From contig DAHVQS010000015.1 of the NCBI GenBank assembly GCA_027317645.1, positions 1-36,446 of the forward strand: 36,446 nucleotides of DNA, read 5' to 3'. Source of the DNA: Paenalcaligenes sp021793095 (lineage in GTDB: Bacteria; Pseudomonadota; Gammaproteobacteria; Burkholderiales; Burkholderiaceae_B). Made by a program: the position numbers and the translations under genes. Below are positions 26,306 to 33,502 of the stretch, piece after piece (position 1 is the stretch's first letter; every line of letters starts with the position of its first letter). Under the pieces are notes generated by a model. It worked only from the letters and a program-made list of their open reading frames with translations. It searched no databases and was not told where the DNA came from.

Positions 26306-26742
26306 CCTCACTAGAACTTATCATCAGCATTGCAGCAGCCGTTCTAATCGTTTTGAGCGGGATGATTACTTTTACCGGCACATTGGGCCTGGTGCGTTTG
26401 CGTCATTTTTACTCACGCATGCATGCACCCACTCTGGGCAATACTCTCGGGGTTTTTTGCATGCTGCTGGCATTGATGCTGGTCTTTGGCTTTGTCCATA
26501 AAAAATTTATCATCCATCCGCTGATCATTACCGCGCTGCTTATTATCACTTCCCCAGTCACTGCTATTTTATTAATGCGCGCAGGAATTAAACGCGAGCG
26601 CCATGAACCACTGACCATTTATGCCCCTGATGAACCGGGCACTATGGATTTACCCACCAAGGACACGCGTTTGATCACCGAATCCACACAAGAAACCATG
26701 TCACCCACTGACCATCCGCGCCCAGAGGACACATCTAGTTAA
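26302..26742 (+). CDS. mrpG: Mrp Na+/H+ antiporter subunit G
   Basis: 146 residues. Three helices with the family core GTLGLVRLRHFYSRMHAPTLGNTLG and HPLIITALLIITSPVTAILLMRAG. The C-terminal 40 residues after the last helix are charged and Pro/Thr-rich, a little longer than the shortest family members. It is the last gene of the operon; no hairpin terminator with T run is visible behind it. Confidence 0.94.
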   Translation: MTSLELIISIAAAVLIVLSGMITFTGTLGLVRLRHFYSRMHAPTLGNTLGVFCMLLALMLVFGFVHKKFIIHPLIITALLIITSPVTAILLMRAGIKRERHEPLTIYAPDEPGTMDLPTKDTRLITESTQETMSPTDHPRPEDTSS

Positions 26743-26857
26743 CCACTGTTAATTAACTGACATAGATTAAAGGCTAGACTAAAAGTAGTGCCTTATAATT
26801 GATAGATATGAGTATGCCGCATGAGGCTGCGGTCTCTATCACAACAAGGAGTCATAC

Positions 26858-27472
26858 ATGAGAAAACAATCTTTTAGTCGCCGATTCACTCAGTTGACCA
26901 AACTTGGCGTAATAGGTAGCGCTTTGATGTTTGGCTTGGGTAATTATGTCCTTGCACAGACTCCTGCTACCGCCCAAGAGGCCTACGAAGAGGCCATTCA
27001 GGAATGCAAGCAAATCACAGATGAAGCGAGCCGCCAAAACTGCCAACGCGATGCCGCTGCCGCCCTACAAGAGGCACGCAAAAACCCAGATAAATACAAA
27101 ATACTGGACGAGCAGGTGTTATTAGAGAACCGCACGGCCCGCTGTGATGCCTTGCCCGCTGGGCAACGAGAGTTGTGCATCCAAAATATGCAAGAGGCTG
27201 ACAATACACAAATTACAGGCTCGGTCATCGGCGGTGGGGTACTGCGCCGCACGACCATCACAGAGCATGGGGAGTCCTATACTGTCCCAGTGAGTGAGCT
27301 ACCCGAAAATTACCAAAATGATCCCAATCATCGAATCACCATTAAAAGATCCGATGAGGCTGATCAATCCACCCTCCCGAGCGCTACTGACCCGGCCCAA
27401 GAGCGCCCGACTAGCAATACTTCTGAGCCTCTAAAAGCCAAAGAAGAATATGGCGCTCATCCCATACGCTAG
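26858..27472 (+). CDS. unrecognised exported protein with twin CX(10-11)C motifs
   Basis: 204 residues. Signal peptide ends at VLA-Q (Ala33); two Arg precede the hydrophobic part, but the twin-arginine motif is not complete. The mature part starts with a helical region holding two Cys pairs, C-x11-C (ECKQITDEASRQNC) and C-x10-C (CDALPAGQRELC), then GSVIGGGVLRRTTIT, then a polar Ser/Thr/Pro-rich tail. I recall similar hypothetical exported proteins in betaproteobacteria but no function. AAGGAG is 7 bases before the ATG. TATAAT at 26794-26799 may be its -10. It converges with exbD. Confidence 0.75.
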   Translation: MRKQSFSRRFTQLTKLGVIGSALMFGLGNYVLAQTPATAQEAYEEAIQECKQITDEASRQNCQRDAAAALQEARKNPDKYKILDEQVLLENRTARCDALPAGQRELCIQNMQEADNTQITGSVIGGGVLRRTTITEHGESYTVPVSELPENYQNDPNHRITIKRSDEADQSTLPSATDPAQERPTSNTSEPLKAKEEYGAHPIR

Positions 27473-27500
27473 TACACCACAACGACTTTTTTATTTTCTT

Positions 27501-27926
27501 TTAATCGGCTTTGGCTTGGGTGACAAAGCCGATTTTATTTAACCCTGCCTCTTTGAGCGCACTCATAGTTTCTGCCACTAGGCCATAATTAACTGCTTCA
27601 TCAGCTCGGATCCGTACCTCCATTTCCTGAGCTTGTGACTGGTATCGCTCTAAAAACTCAGGTAAAGCTGACATTTCAACCAACGTATCAGCAAAGAACA
27701 CCTCGCCCTCCGCCGTAATGGTCACATCTAAAGATTCCTGCTGGGTATCTATTGCCTGCGCATTCACCTGAGGCAGCTGCACATTAATTGAATGTGTAAT
27801 CAAAGGCGCTGCAATTAAAAATATAACCAATAGCACCAGCATGACATCAATCAGGGGCACCATATTGATTTCTGCACTGGCACTTTGATTGCTGCCGCTA
27901 TGTGCATCAAAACTTCCAAAAGACAT
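27501..27926 (-). CDS. exbD: ExbD, TonB-energising biopolymer transport protein
   Basis: 141 residues. One membrane helix with the essential Asp27 in VPLIDVMLVLLVIFLIAAPL, then the periplasmic ExbD/TolR domain (VRIRADEAVNYGLVAETMSALKEAG). It works with ExbB to pass proton-motive force to TonB. It is the last gene of tonB-exbB-exbD. Its last codons also form the hairpin of the convergent gene's terminator. TolR is the alternative name, but the neighbouring tonB favours ExbD. Confidence 0.93.
   Translation of the reverse strand: MSFGSFDAHSGSNQSASAEINMVPLIDVMLVLLVIFLIAAPLITHSINVQLPQVNAQAIDTQQESLDVTITAEGEVFFADTLVEMSALPEFLERYQSQAQEMEVRIRADEAVNYGLVAETMSALKEAGLNKIGFVTQAKAD
27503..27540 (+). terminator. 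terminator of the twin-cysteine gene, inside the exbD 3' end
   Basis: Perfect 11-base-pair stem AATCGGCTTTG (27503-27513) and CAAAGCCGATT (27524-27534), loop of ten, then TTATTT within a TTTTATTT run in the plus direction. In the minus direction there is no T run. It ends transcription from 26858-27472 and lies within the exbD coding sequence. Confidence 0.8.
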
Positions 27927-27988
27927 TTTTTGATCCTTTTATAAAATAGCGCTCTATCTAAAAATGCTGCGCCAGACGCAATCAAACT

Positions 27989-28762
27989 TTATGCGCCCTT
28001 GCCGTTTTTAGTACCCATGGTTAAAAACGTATAGAGATCGTGGGCAAAGGCATCTAAACGCGCCAAATAAACGCGGTTAGAACGAATAAAAGCGTTATAA
28101 GCAATCACTGCGGGAATAGCCACAGCCAAGCCCAGACCCGTCATGATCAGCGCCTCGCCCACCGGTCCGGCGATATTACTCAAGGCGACATCGCCACCCA
28201 GGCCAATATTCACCAAAGCGTGATAAACGCCCCATACGGTTCCAAACAAACCCACGAAAGGTGCGGTGGAAGCGATGGACGCCAAAACAGTTAAACCGTT
28301 TTCTAATTTGGCCGTTTCCTCTGCAATAGATTTACGCATAATGCGCATGATAAACGTCTCATTGCCTGCCTGTTCGGCCAGGCTCTTGTTCGCATGTTCT
28401 ACTTGCTGCGCACGGGCATTCAACGCTTGATAAGCCAAGGCAGAAAAAGAATCTTTAATATTATTTTGGGCCAATTTATTTTCCACTTGGTCGAGCGATG
28501 TTGCGCTCCAAAAATCATCCAAAAAGCGCCGCGCGTGTCGCTTTAACCGCAGGTGGTTTAGGCCCTTAAAAATAACCAAGTACCAAGTAATGACAGACAT
28601 CACTAACAAAACCACAAATAGGCTCTGCCCTACCCAGTCACTCTGCTCTACAAAATGCAAAAATCCCATATCTGCATTTTGAACGGAATCGAGCGCCATT
28701 TCTTCTTGGCCATTTAAGGCAGCCTGTTCTGGCGTTGCTTCCAAAGATTCAAACTCACTCAT
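27989..28762 (-). CDS. exbB: ExbB, TonB-system proton channel protein (MotA/TolQ/ExbB family)
   Basis: 257 residues. Three membrane helices: SLFVVLLVMSVITWYLVIFKG, then GLTVLASIASTAPFVGLFGTVWGVYHALVNIG and GPVGEALIMTGLGLAVAIPAVIAYNAF, which include the family motifs. The N-terminal 40 residues are acidic and periplasmic. It lies 8 bases after tonB and 62 before exbD. Confidence 0.93.
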   Translation of the reverse strand: MSEFESLEATPEQAALNGQEEMALDSVQNADMGFLHFVEQSDWVGQSLFVVLLVMSVITWYLVIFKGLNHLRLKRHARRFLDDFWSATSLDQVENKLAQNNIKDSFSALAYQALNARAQQVEHANKSLAEQAGNETFIMRIMRKSIAEETAKLENGLTVLASIASTAPFVGLFGTVWGVYHALVNIGLGGDVALSNIAGPVGEALIMTGLGLAVAIPAVIAYNAFIRSNRVYLARLDAFAHDLYTFLTMGTKNGKGA

Positions 28763-28770
28763 AAAACAAC

Positions 28771-29667
28771 CTACTGTGAAAAATTAAAAGGTATTTCAGC
28801 GATGGCTCGATAAGGCACATCATTTTCCGTATACGGTTTAAAACGCGTCCGTTTCACAGCCACCATCGCTGCTTCATCAAGTTTTTTATGCCCAGAGGAC
28901 TGTTTAATCGACACCGCCTCAACGGCGCCTTGCTTGGTGACAGTCACTTGGACGACTACCAGCCCTTGCTGTCCACGACGAATATAGGAATCCACACCCC
29001 GTGGCATCGGCGGGCGACCCGCATATTCCAACTGACGCACATGTTTTGTCTCATTGCTGTCTGTACCGGCGCCTGCTCCGCCAGCCGACGAGTCAGCACT
29101 GGCCCCACTCGCATCACCTGCGGCACTCGCAGCCCCTTGTGCCTCATGAGCGCTCTGTGATTGATTTTCTGCCTCTACTGCCTCATCACCAACCACCCGC
29201 TCTCTCAAAGCCCCTTTGGGTGCTGGTTCAGGTTCTGGTTCTGGCTCAGGCTCAGGCTCAGGCTCAGGTTCAGGTTTAGGTTCCGGTTCGGGTTCTGGCT
29301 CTGGTTCCGGCTCAGGCTCAGGTTCCGGCTCAGGCTCCGGTTCTGGCTCAGGTTCGGGGCGCAATAACTCTTCTACTTGGGCGACGTCCCAAGTGGATTC
29401 AGTTTCCAAGGCGAGTAAAGGATCATCCTCTGGCTCGAGAGGTTCTTCTCGGACCTCGGGCTCAGGCTTAGGCTCTGGGGCTTCAGCTATAAAATTAACT
29501 TGCACTACATTTTCTACGCTTTGTGCACTTTCAATCGTGGCAATTTTGGCTTGGGATTGCCTCAAGATAAAAAACGCCAACAGCACATGCGCTAAAATGC
29601 TGGCGATAAGCGCCAGAAATCGATAACGAGAGCTACTCAAATCTGCCCCAACACATACAGAAAACAA
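28771..29667 (-). CDS. tonB: TonB energy-transducing protein
   Basis: Up to 298 residues. The N-terminal anchor (FLALIASILAHVLLAFFIL) carries the His of the TonB S-H-L-type helix. A Pro-rich spacer holds an uninterrupted tract of about 25 Glu-Pro or Lys-Pro pairs, followed by an Ala/Ser/Gly linker. The C-terminal TonB domain is GLVVVQVTVTKQGAVEAVSI, SSGHKKLDEAAMVAV and RTRFKPY. The start is uncertain: there is no ATG near, TTG 29667 has AGGG 4 bases upstream and TTG 29640 has GGGG 5 bases upstream. A Fur-box promoter lies upstream. Confidence 0.92.
   Translation of the reverse strand: MFSVCVGADLSSSRYRFLALIASILAHVLLAFFILRQSQAKIATIESAQSVENVVQVNFIAEAPEPKPEPEVREEPLEPEDDPLLALETESTWDVAQVEELLRPEPEPEPEPEPEPEPEPEPEPEPEPEPKPEPEPEPEPEPEPEPEPAPKGALRERVVGDEAVEAENQSQSAHEAQGAASAAGDASGASADSSAGGAGAGTDSNETKHVRQLEYAGRPPMPRGVDSYIRRGQQGLVVVQVTVTKQGAVEAVSIKQSSGHKKLDEAAMVAVKRTRFKPYTENDVPYRAIAEIPFNFSQ
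29223..29358 (-). repeat. hexamer repeat coding the Glu-Pro tract of TonB
   Basis: About 22 copies of a degenerate six-base unit read GGTTCA, GGCTCA, GGTTCT or GGTTCC on the plus strand. They encode Glu-Pro pairs on the minus strand, with one Lys-Pro. A run of identical GGCTCA units lies at about 29242-29267. In-frame length change is possible without loss of the reading frame. Confidence 0.85.
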
Positions 29668-29759
29668 AAGACCCTAGGACACTGCAAAATAAATAAAGCC
29701 CGACGGCCGGTTGCCATTAAATCGCAGTCACCTAGGATACTTTAAAAAGAATCATTCAC

Positions 29760-29789
29760 ATCTTAACAGTAACGATAATGATTCTCAAC
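29760..29789 (-). promoter_or_regulatory. Fur-box promoter of tonB-exbB-exbD
   Basis: On the minus strand TTGAGA (29788-29783), 17 bases, then TAAGAT (29765-29760) form a sigma-70 promoter. GATAATGATTCTC at 29774-29786 matches the Fur consensus GATAATGATAATC closely and covers the -35 and part of the spacer. Iron-bound Fur should repress this promoter, so the genes would be induced by iron shortage. Confidence 0.8.
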
Positions 29790-29885
29790 ACCACTCTCAA
29801 TCTCATCTGCTAATCACGCTATTTATTGCTTAAAATCAAACAAATCCACTCCCTTCAAGATGATCAATTGATAATTTTTAGCCAC

Positions 29886-29918
29886 AAAAAAGCCGATACA
29901 CGGTATCCATGTATCGGC
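29886..29918 (-). terminator. terminator after the lysozyme inhibitor gene
   Basis: Perfect 9-base-pair stem GCCGATACA (29892-29900) and TGTATCGGC (29910-29918) with a nine-base loop, followed on the minus strand by six T. It isolates the ivy gene from the tonB promoter region. Confidence 0.9.
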
Positions 29919-29942
29919 AGTATCATCAAAGAGCTGTGTGCA

Positions 29943-30395
29943 TTAATACAAATATTTTCCGAGCACGCGGGTGTAATCTAAATTGGTCTCACCCAACCAT
30001 TCAATTTGACTGGATTGAATGTCTTGCTCCTCATAGGTATTCGTCACAAGCGCTCCAGCCACCATTTTTTTCTGTGTGGGGTCGTACATCACCACATAAC
30101 TCTGACTGGGGCAATCGTGGGGTTTACATCCTGCGAAAACCCAATATTCAGTACCATCTAGGTTTTCTACCTGTGCCGGCGACGCGGTGCCATAACCGCG
30201 TAGCCAGTCTGCCTTGTCGAGGACAGGAGCGATTAACTGTTTATAGCTGCTGACCAAATTTAAATCACTCTGAGCGGCCTCATATAAATATAAAGTCTCG
30301 CCATCTGTACCAGAGACCGTGTCAGCAATAGCCAATGTGCTGCTCAACAAAAGAGGAGCTGCAACCACACAAGCCAATATAGATTTGATTTTCAT
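29943..30395 (-). CDS. ivy: Ivy-family inhibitor of C-type lysozyme
   Basis: 150 residues. Signal peptide MKIKSILACVVAAPLLL ends at AIA-D (Ala24). The active loop CKPHDC at residues 90-95, flanked by Cys and followed by YVVMYDP, is the Ivy signature whose His enters the lysozyme active site. The mature protein of about 126 residues is periplasmic and blocks vertebrate lysozyme. The ATG at 30393-30395 has TAGGAT upstream; an in-frame start 42 bases further out would damage the signal peptide. It is monocistronic with its own terminator. Confidence 0.9.
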   Translation of the reverse strand: MKIKSILACVVAAPLLLSSTLAIADTVSGTDGETLYLYEAAQSDLNLVSSYKQLIAPVLDKADWLRGYGTASPAQVENLDGTEYWVFAGCKPHDCPSQSYVVMYDPTQKKMVAGALVTNTYEEQDIQSSQIEWLGETNLDYTRVLGKYLY

Positions 30396-30558
30396 TTTGA
30401 ATCCTATGCTAAAGCTTATTATCCAGTGAAACACCATTTATCATACTCTGCACAGGATACCAAGCATAGAAAAAATAGCGCTTTTTTATTGATTTTGCAC
30501 TGTTTAACACAATACACAGCGCCTATTGCGCAGTATCGTTTGCCCCACTATTAGGCAT

Positions 30559-30588
30559 AAAAAAAGCCCTAGATAGGCTCTAAGGCTT
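30559..30588 (-). terminator. terminator after tRNA-Val
   Basis: Stem AAGCCCTAG (30564-30572) with CTAAGGCTT (30580-30588), nine pairs with one T-G, loop of seven. On the minus strand seven T follow. It starts 19 bases after the tRNA end and also separates it from ivy. Confidence 0.8.
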
Positions 30589-30606
30589 GATTTATATATT
30601 GTATTT

Positions 30607-30682
30607 TGGTGGGTGCTACTGGGATCGAACCAGTGACCTACGCCTTGTAAGGGCGGCGCTCTACCAGCTGAGCTAAGCACCC
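30607..30682 (-). tRNA. tRNA-Val (UAC)
   Basis: A 76-base cloverleaf: acceptor GGGTGCT pairs with AGCACCC, D-arm AGCTCAGCTGGTAGAGC, anticodon loop CTTACAA with anticodon TAC, T-arm with GGTTCGATCC, and encoded CCA end. It reads GUA and related valine codons. Confidence 0.97.
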
Positions 30683-30728
30683 AAAGCCATTTTGTAAGTA
30701 TTAACTACAAGAAAGCTTAAAGAAAAAA

Positions 30729-30757
30729 ATTATAAGTCAAAAACCCAAAAACTGCAA
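30729..30757 (-). promoter_or_regulatory. probable promoter of tRNA-Val
   Basis: On the minus strand a consensus -10 TATAAT (30734-30729) follows TTGCAG (30757-30752) at 17-base spacing. It lies just behind the hup stop and about 46 bases ahead of the tRNA. The -35 is weak. The -10 is perfect. Confidence 0.6.
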
Positions 30758-30771
30758 GTACTAAATTTAGC

Positions 30772-31047
30772 CTATGAGTTGACGGCGTCGCGCAGTGCTT
30801 TTCCTGGACGGAAACGTGGAACGGTCGCCTCTTTGATCTCGATCGTTTCGCCAGTGCGTGGATTTCTGCCTGTACGTGCAGCGCGCTCGGTCACTGTAAA
30901 AGTACCGAAACCAACCAATGTCACCGAATCTTTATCCTTGAGGGTTGTTGTCACAGCATCGATGAATGCATCTAATGCACGCCCAGCGTCTGCTTTGGAT
31001 AAATCGGCCTTCGTGGAAATGAATTCTATGAGCTCGGTTTTATTCAT
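30772..31047 (-). CDS. hupB: DNA-binding protein HU
   Basis: 91 residues, standard size for HU. MNKTELIEFISTKADLSKADAGRALDAF, the GFGTF turn, and the DNA-binding arm with RTGRNPRTGETIEI and VPRFRPGKALRDAV are all typical. HU is a nucleoid protein that bends DNA. The ATG at 31045-31047 fits the family; AGGGG lies 10 bases upstream. No terminator is visible behind it, so part of its transcripts may run into tRNA-Val. Confidence 0.97.
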   Translation of the reverse strand: MNKTELIEFISTKADLSKADAGRALDAFIDAVTTTLKDKDSVTLVGFGTFTVTERAARTGRNPRTGETIEIKEATVPRFRPGKALRDAVNS

Positions 31048-31203
31048 TTGAGGATTACCCCTGAAAATGGAGGTGGTGAGTACCTGAAAACGGCGAACAC
31101 CACTCATTGAAAAATGGATTGACTTGTTTTCTTCTTACGACTGCAACCGTCATACAAATAGCTGGACTGCACCAAATACTATGTTGTAGAGACAGAAGCA
31201 GTT

Positions 31204-31232
31204 ATTAAGCCTTTGAATGATGGCATTGTCAA
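31204..31232 (-). promoter_or_regulatory. probable sigma-70 promoter of the HU gene
   Basis: On the minus strand a perfect -35 TTGACA (31232-31227), 17 bases, then CTTAAT (31209-31204). The predicted start near 31197 gives a leader of about 150 bases ahead of hupB. Confidence 0.65.
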
Positions 31233-31393
31233 GCAAAAACTACCGCCATCAAGCTCTAAACCGCAACACTGTTAAGTTTTAACATGTTCGACGCCCCATT
31301 TCTAGGCACAAAGCTCTAATGGCACTAAAACAATCACATCGCCTGCCAAAGGCTCAATAATAACTAGGAAACAACCTCGTATGATAAGCGTGA
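31233..31393. other. intergenic region between the PLP-enzyme gene and the HU promoter
   Basis: No ORF, RNA gene or hairpin with a T run is visible. The PLP-enzyme gene ends at 31394 on the same strand, so transcripts may run through to hupB. Confidence 0.4.
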
Positions 31394-32638
31394 TTAGACC
31401 TCAGAAGCAAACGTTAATGCTGCGTCTAAATCACTCTGCAAATCGATCGGGTCTTCTAGCCCCACAGATAGGCGTAGTAGCTGCTCATCAATACCCATTT
31501 CCGCGCGCATCTGCGGCCCCATCTCGTGGTAGATGGTTTGCGCCACTGGCAAGATCAAGCTGCGACTATCACCTAAGTGAGTTGAGAGAATAATAACCTG
31601 CAACTGATCTAAAAATCGCAACAAATTGACACCAGAATATAGCTCAAAGCTCACCAGCCCGCCGTTACCGCGCGGAAAATATTCTTTGGCCCGCTGATGT
31701 TGTGGGTGATTTTCTAAGCCCGGATAATGCACTTTGCTCACCTGAGGGTGCTCTTGTAAGAAGCGCGCCAGCTGCAGTGCGCTGCTACAAATGCGTTGCA
31801 TTCGCAGATCCAGGGTCTCGAGGCCGACAGCTATTTTATGCGCGGACTCACCGGTTAAGGCGGCCCCCATATCTCGTAACCCTTTTTTACGTATTTGCGT
31901 CAACCCCCATTGCTCGGTCTTGGCTGTTCTATAGGCAGGAAATATATGTGGATAATCAGACCAATCAAAAATACCCGTATCGGTAACGGCCCCTCCTAGG
32001 ACATTGCCATGACCGGCTAGCGCCTTAGATAGTGAATTCACCACCAAGGCTGCCTGAAAGTGACGCCCAGGAGCCAGCCAGGCGGTACTCAGCGTATTAT
32101 CCAGCACAAATGGGACTTTGCGCTCAGCGCATAATGCACCAATGCCTTTGAGGTCTGCTATTTGGGTGCCTGGGTTGGCGATACTTTCTGCAAAAACCAT
32201 GCGTGTATTCGGTTGCCATGCCGCCGCGACCGCCTCAACATCACAGGCATCTACCAAGGTCACCTCAATGCCAAAATTACTCAATGTTTGGTACAAACTA
32301 TTGGTATTACCAAATAAATAACGGCTGCTCACAATGTGATCACCGGCCTGCAACAACGTCAAAAACACCGCGCTGATCGCCGCCATACCGGATGAAAAAC
32401 AAATGGTCCCAACGCCCCCTTCTATTTCATTAATTAATTGCTCTAACCGAGCAGTAGAGGGCGTGGCCTGTCGCGCATAGGTAAAGCCAGGCTTACCTTG
32501 AAATACATCGATTAAGTCTTGCGCCTGTGCATAAGCAAACTCGGCGCTGACATGAATAGGCTGGTGTACTGCACCGGCCTCGGTGCCTTGGCGTCTATCA
32601 TGATGAAGGATACGGGTGCTGGTCTGTTCTTTTCCCAT
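31394..32638 (-). CDS. cystathionine gamma-synthase / O-acylhomoserine sulfhydrylase family PLP enzyme
   Basis: 414 residues of the Cys/Met-metabolism PLP family. Lys205 in NSLSKALAGHGN should bind PLP; YARQATPSTARLEQLI, CFSSGMAAISAVFL, FGNTNSLYQTL and FVLDNTLSTAWLAPG are further marks. The N-terminal part is short and the LSTHLGDSRSLI motif near the end is present. The reaction is sulfur or cysteine transfer onto an acylated homoserine, or a lyase variant; the exact one cannot be read. The ATG at 32636-32638 has AGGG 6 bases upstream, which removes a 14-residue extension. It stands alone. Confidence 0.85.
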   Translation of the reverse strand: MGKEQTSTRILHHDRRQGTEAGAVHQPIHVSAEFAYAQAQDLIDVFQGKPGFTYARQATPSTARLEQLINEIEGGVGTICFSSGMAAISAVFLTLLQAGDHIVSSRYLFGNTNSLYQTLSNFGIEVTLVDACDVEAVAAAWQPNTRMVFAESIANPGTQIADLKGIGALCAERKVPFVLDNTLSTAWLAPGRHFQAALVVNSLSKALAGHGNVLGGAVTDTGIFDWSDYPHIFPAYRTAKTEQWGLTQIRKKGLRDMGAALTGESAHKIAVGLETLDLRMQRICSSALQLARFLQEHPQVSKVHYPGLENHPQHQRAKEYFPRGNGGLVSFELYSGVNLLRFLDQLQVIILSTHLGDSRSLILPVAQTIYHEMGPQMRAEMGIDEQLLRLSVGLEDPIDLQSDLDAALTFASEV

Positions 32639-32755
32639 TATTTTCCCTAGTTTGTTTATTTTTGACGTAAAAATACTCACACACCATGCATTATTAGCAT
32701 AGTGCGTTATAACAATGGAGTATTATTTAATACCGAGTACGGTCTTTAGCGAGAC

Positions 32756-33499
32756 CTATTGCTGTTGGCGGACTCGCTCATAAAGGCAGAGCGCCGTCGC
32801 CACACTGACATTCAAACTTTCCACCTGACCACACATCGGGATTTTTACCAGTGCGTCGCAGGTTTCTTTGGTCAATCGACGCAATCCTTCTCCTTCTGCG
32901 CCCATCACCCATGCCATTGCCTGGCCTTTGAGATCGACTGAATGCAGCCCGAGATCAGCTTGGTCATCTGTCCCATAGAGCCATATTTCACGCTCTTTAA
33001 GCGCGCGCATCGTGCGCGCTAAATTGGTTACCTGAATATAGGGCACCGTTTCAGCGGCACCACAGGCAACGCGGCGCACCACCTGAGTCAGGCCCACGGC
33101 ACGGTCTTTAGGTGCAATGACCGCATGCACACCGGCCGCATCCGCTGTCCGCAGACAAGCCCCCAAATTATGGGGATCGGTGACCCCGTCTAATATCAAT
33201 AAAAAAGGCAAAACTTCTTTTTCAGCCAATTCGTCAAGCAAAGTAAAGACATCTGTTGCCAGGGCTAATTGTCGTGCGATGGCAACAATTCCTTGATGTC
33301 GACCGCCTTGGGCGTGCCTATCAAGTTCGGCCTTATCCGTTGGGACGATTTTCACTTTGGCTTGTTGCAAAAGATCAATCAGTTGCTGTTTGCGCCTATC
33401 TCGACGCTTTGCATCGTAAAAAACTTGCACGAGAGTATCGGGTGCCTGCTGCATACGTGCACGCACCGCATGAAAACCAAGCAAAATTTGAGTGGCCAT
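32756..33499 (-). CDS. rlmB: 23S rRNA (guanosine-2251-2'-O)-methyltransferase RlmB
   Basis: 247 residues. The N-terminal substrate-binding domain (ILLGFHAVRARMQQAP, GRHQGIVA) precedes the SpoU-type knotted methylase with ILDGVTDPHNLGACLRTADAAG, VRRVACGAAETVP, VMGAEGEGLRRL and PMCGQVESLNVSVAT, motifs 1 to 3. It methylates the 2'-OH of G2251. It follows rnr by 3 bases, as in the E. coli rnr-rlmB order. Confidence 0.95.
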   Translation of the reverse strand: MATQILLGFHAVRARMQQAPDTLVQVFYDAKRRDRRKQQLIDLLQQAKVKIVPTDKAELDRHAQGGRHQGIVAIARQLALATDVFTLLDELAEKEVLPFLLILDGVTDPHNLGACLRTADAAGVHAVIAPKDRAVGLTQVVRRVACGAAETVPYIQVTNLARTMRALKEREIWLYGTDDQADLGLHSVDLKGQAMAWVMGAEGEGLRRLTKETCDALVKIPMCGQVESLNVSVATALCLYERVRQQQ

Positions 33500-33502
33500 G
33501 AG

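Noticed and set aside
29216..29626. Plus-strand ORF of 136 residues rich in Gly-Ser repeats
   Set aside because: It is the antisense of the tonB Glu-Pro tract; the repeat keeps the frame open. No ribosome binding site or family resemblance.
32639..32755. Possible SAM riboswitch before the Cys/Met PLP enzyme gene
   Set aside because: Only small hairpins (GGTCT/AGACC and an AT-rich palindrome) are visible; no SAM-riboswitch core could be recognised.
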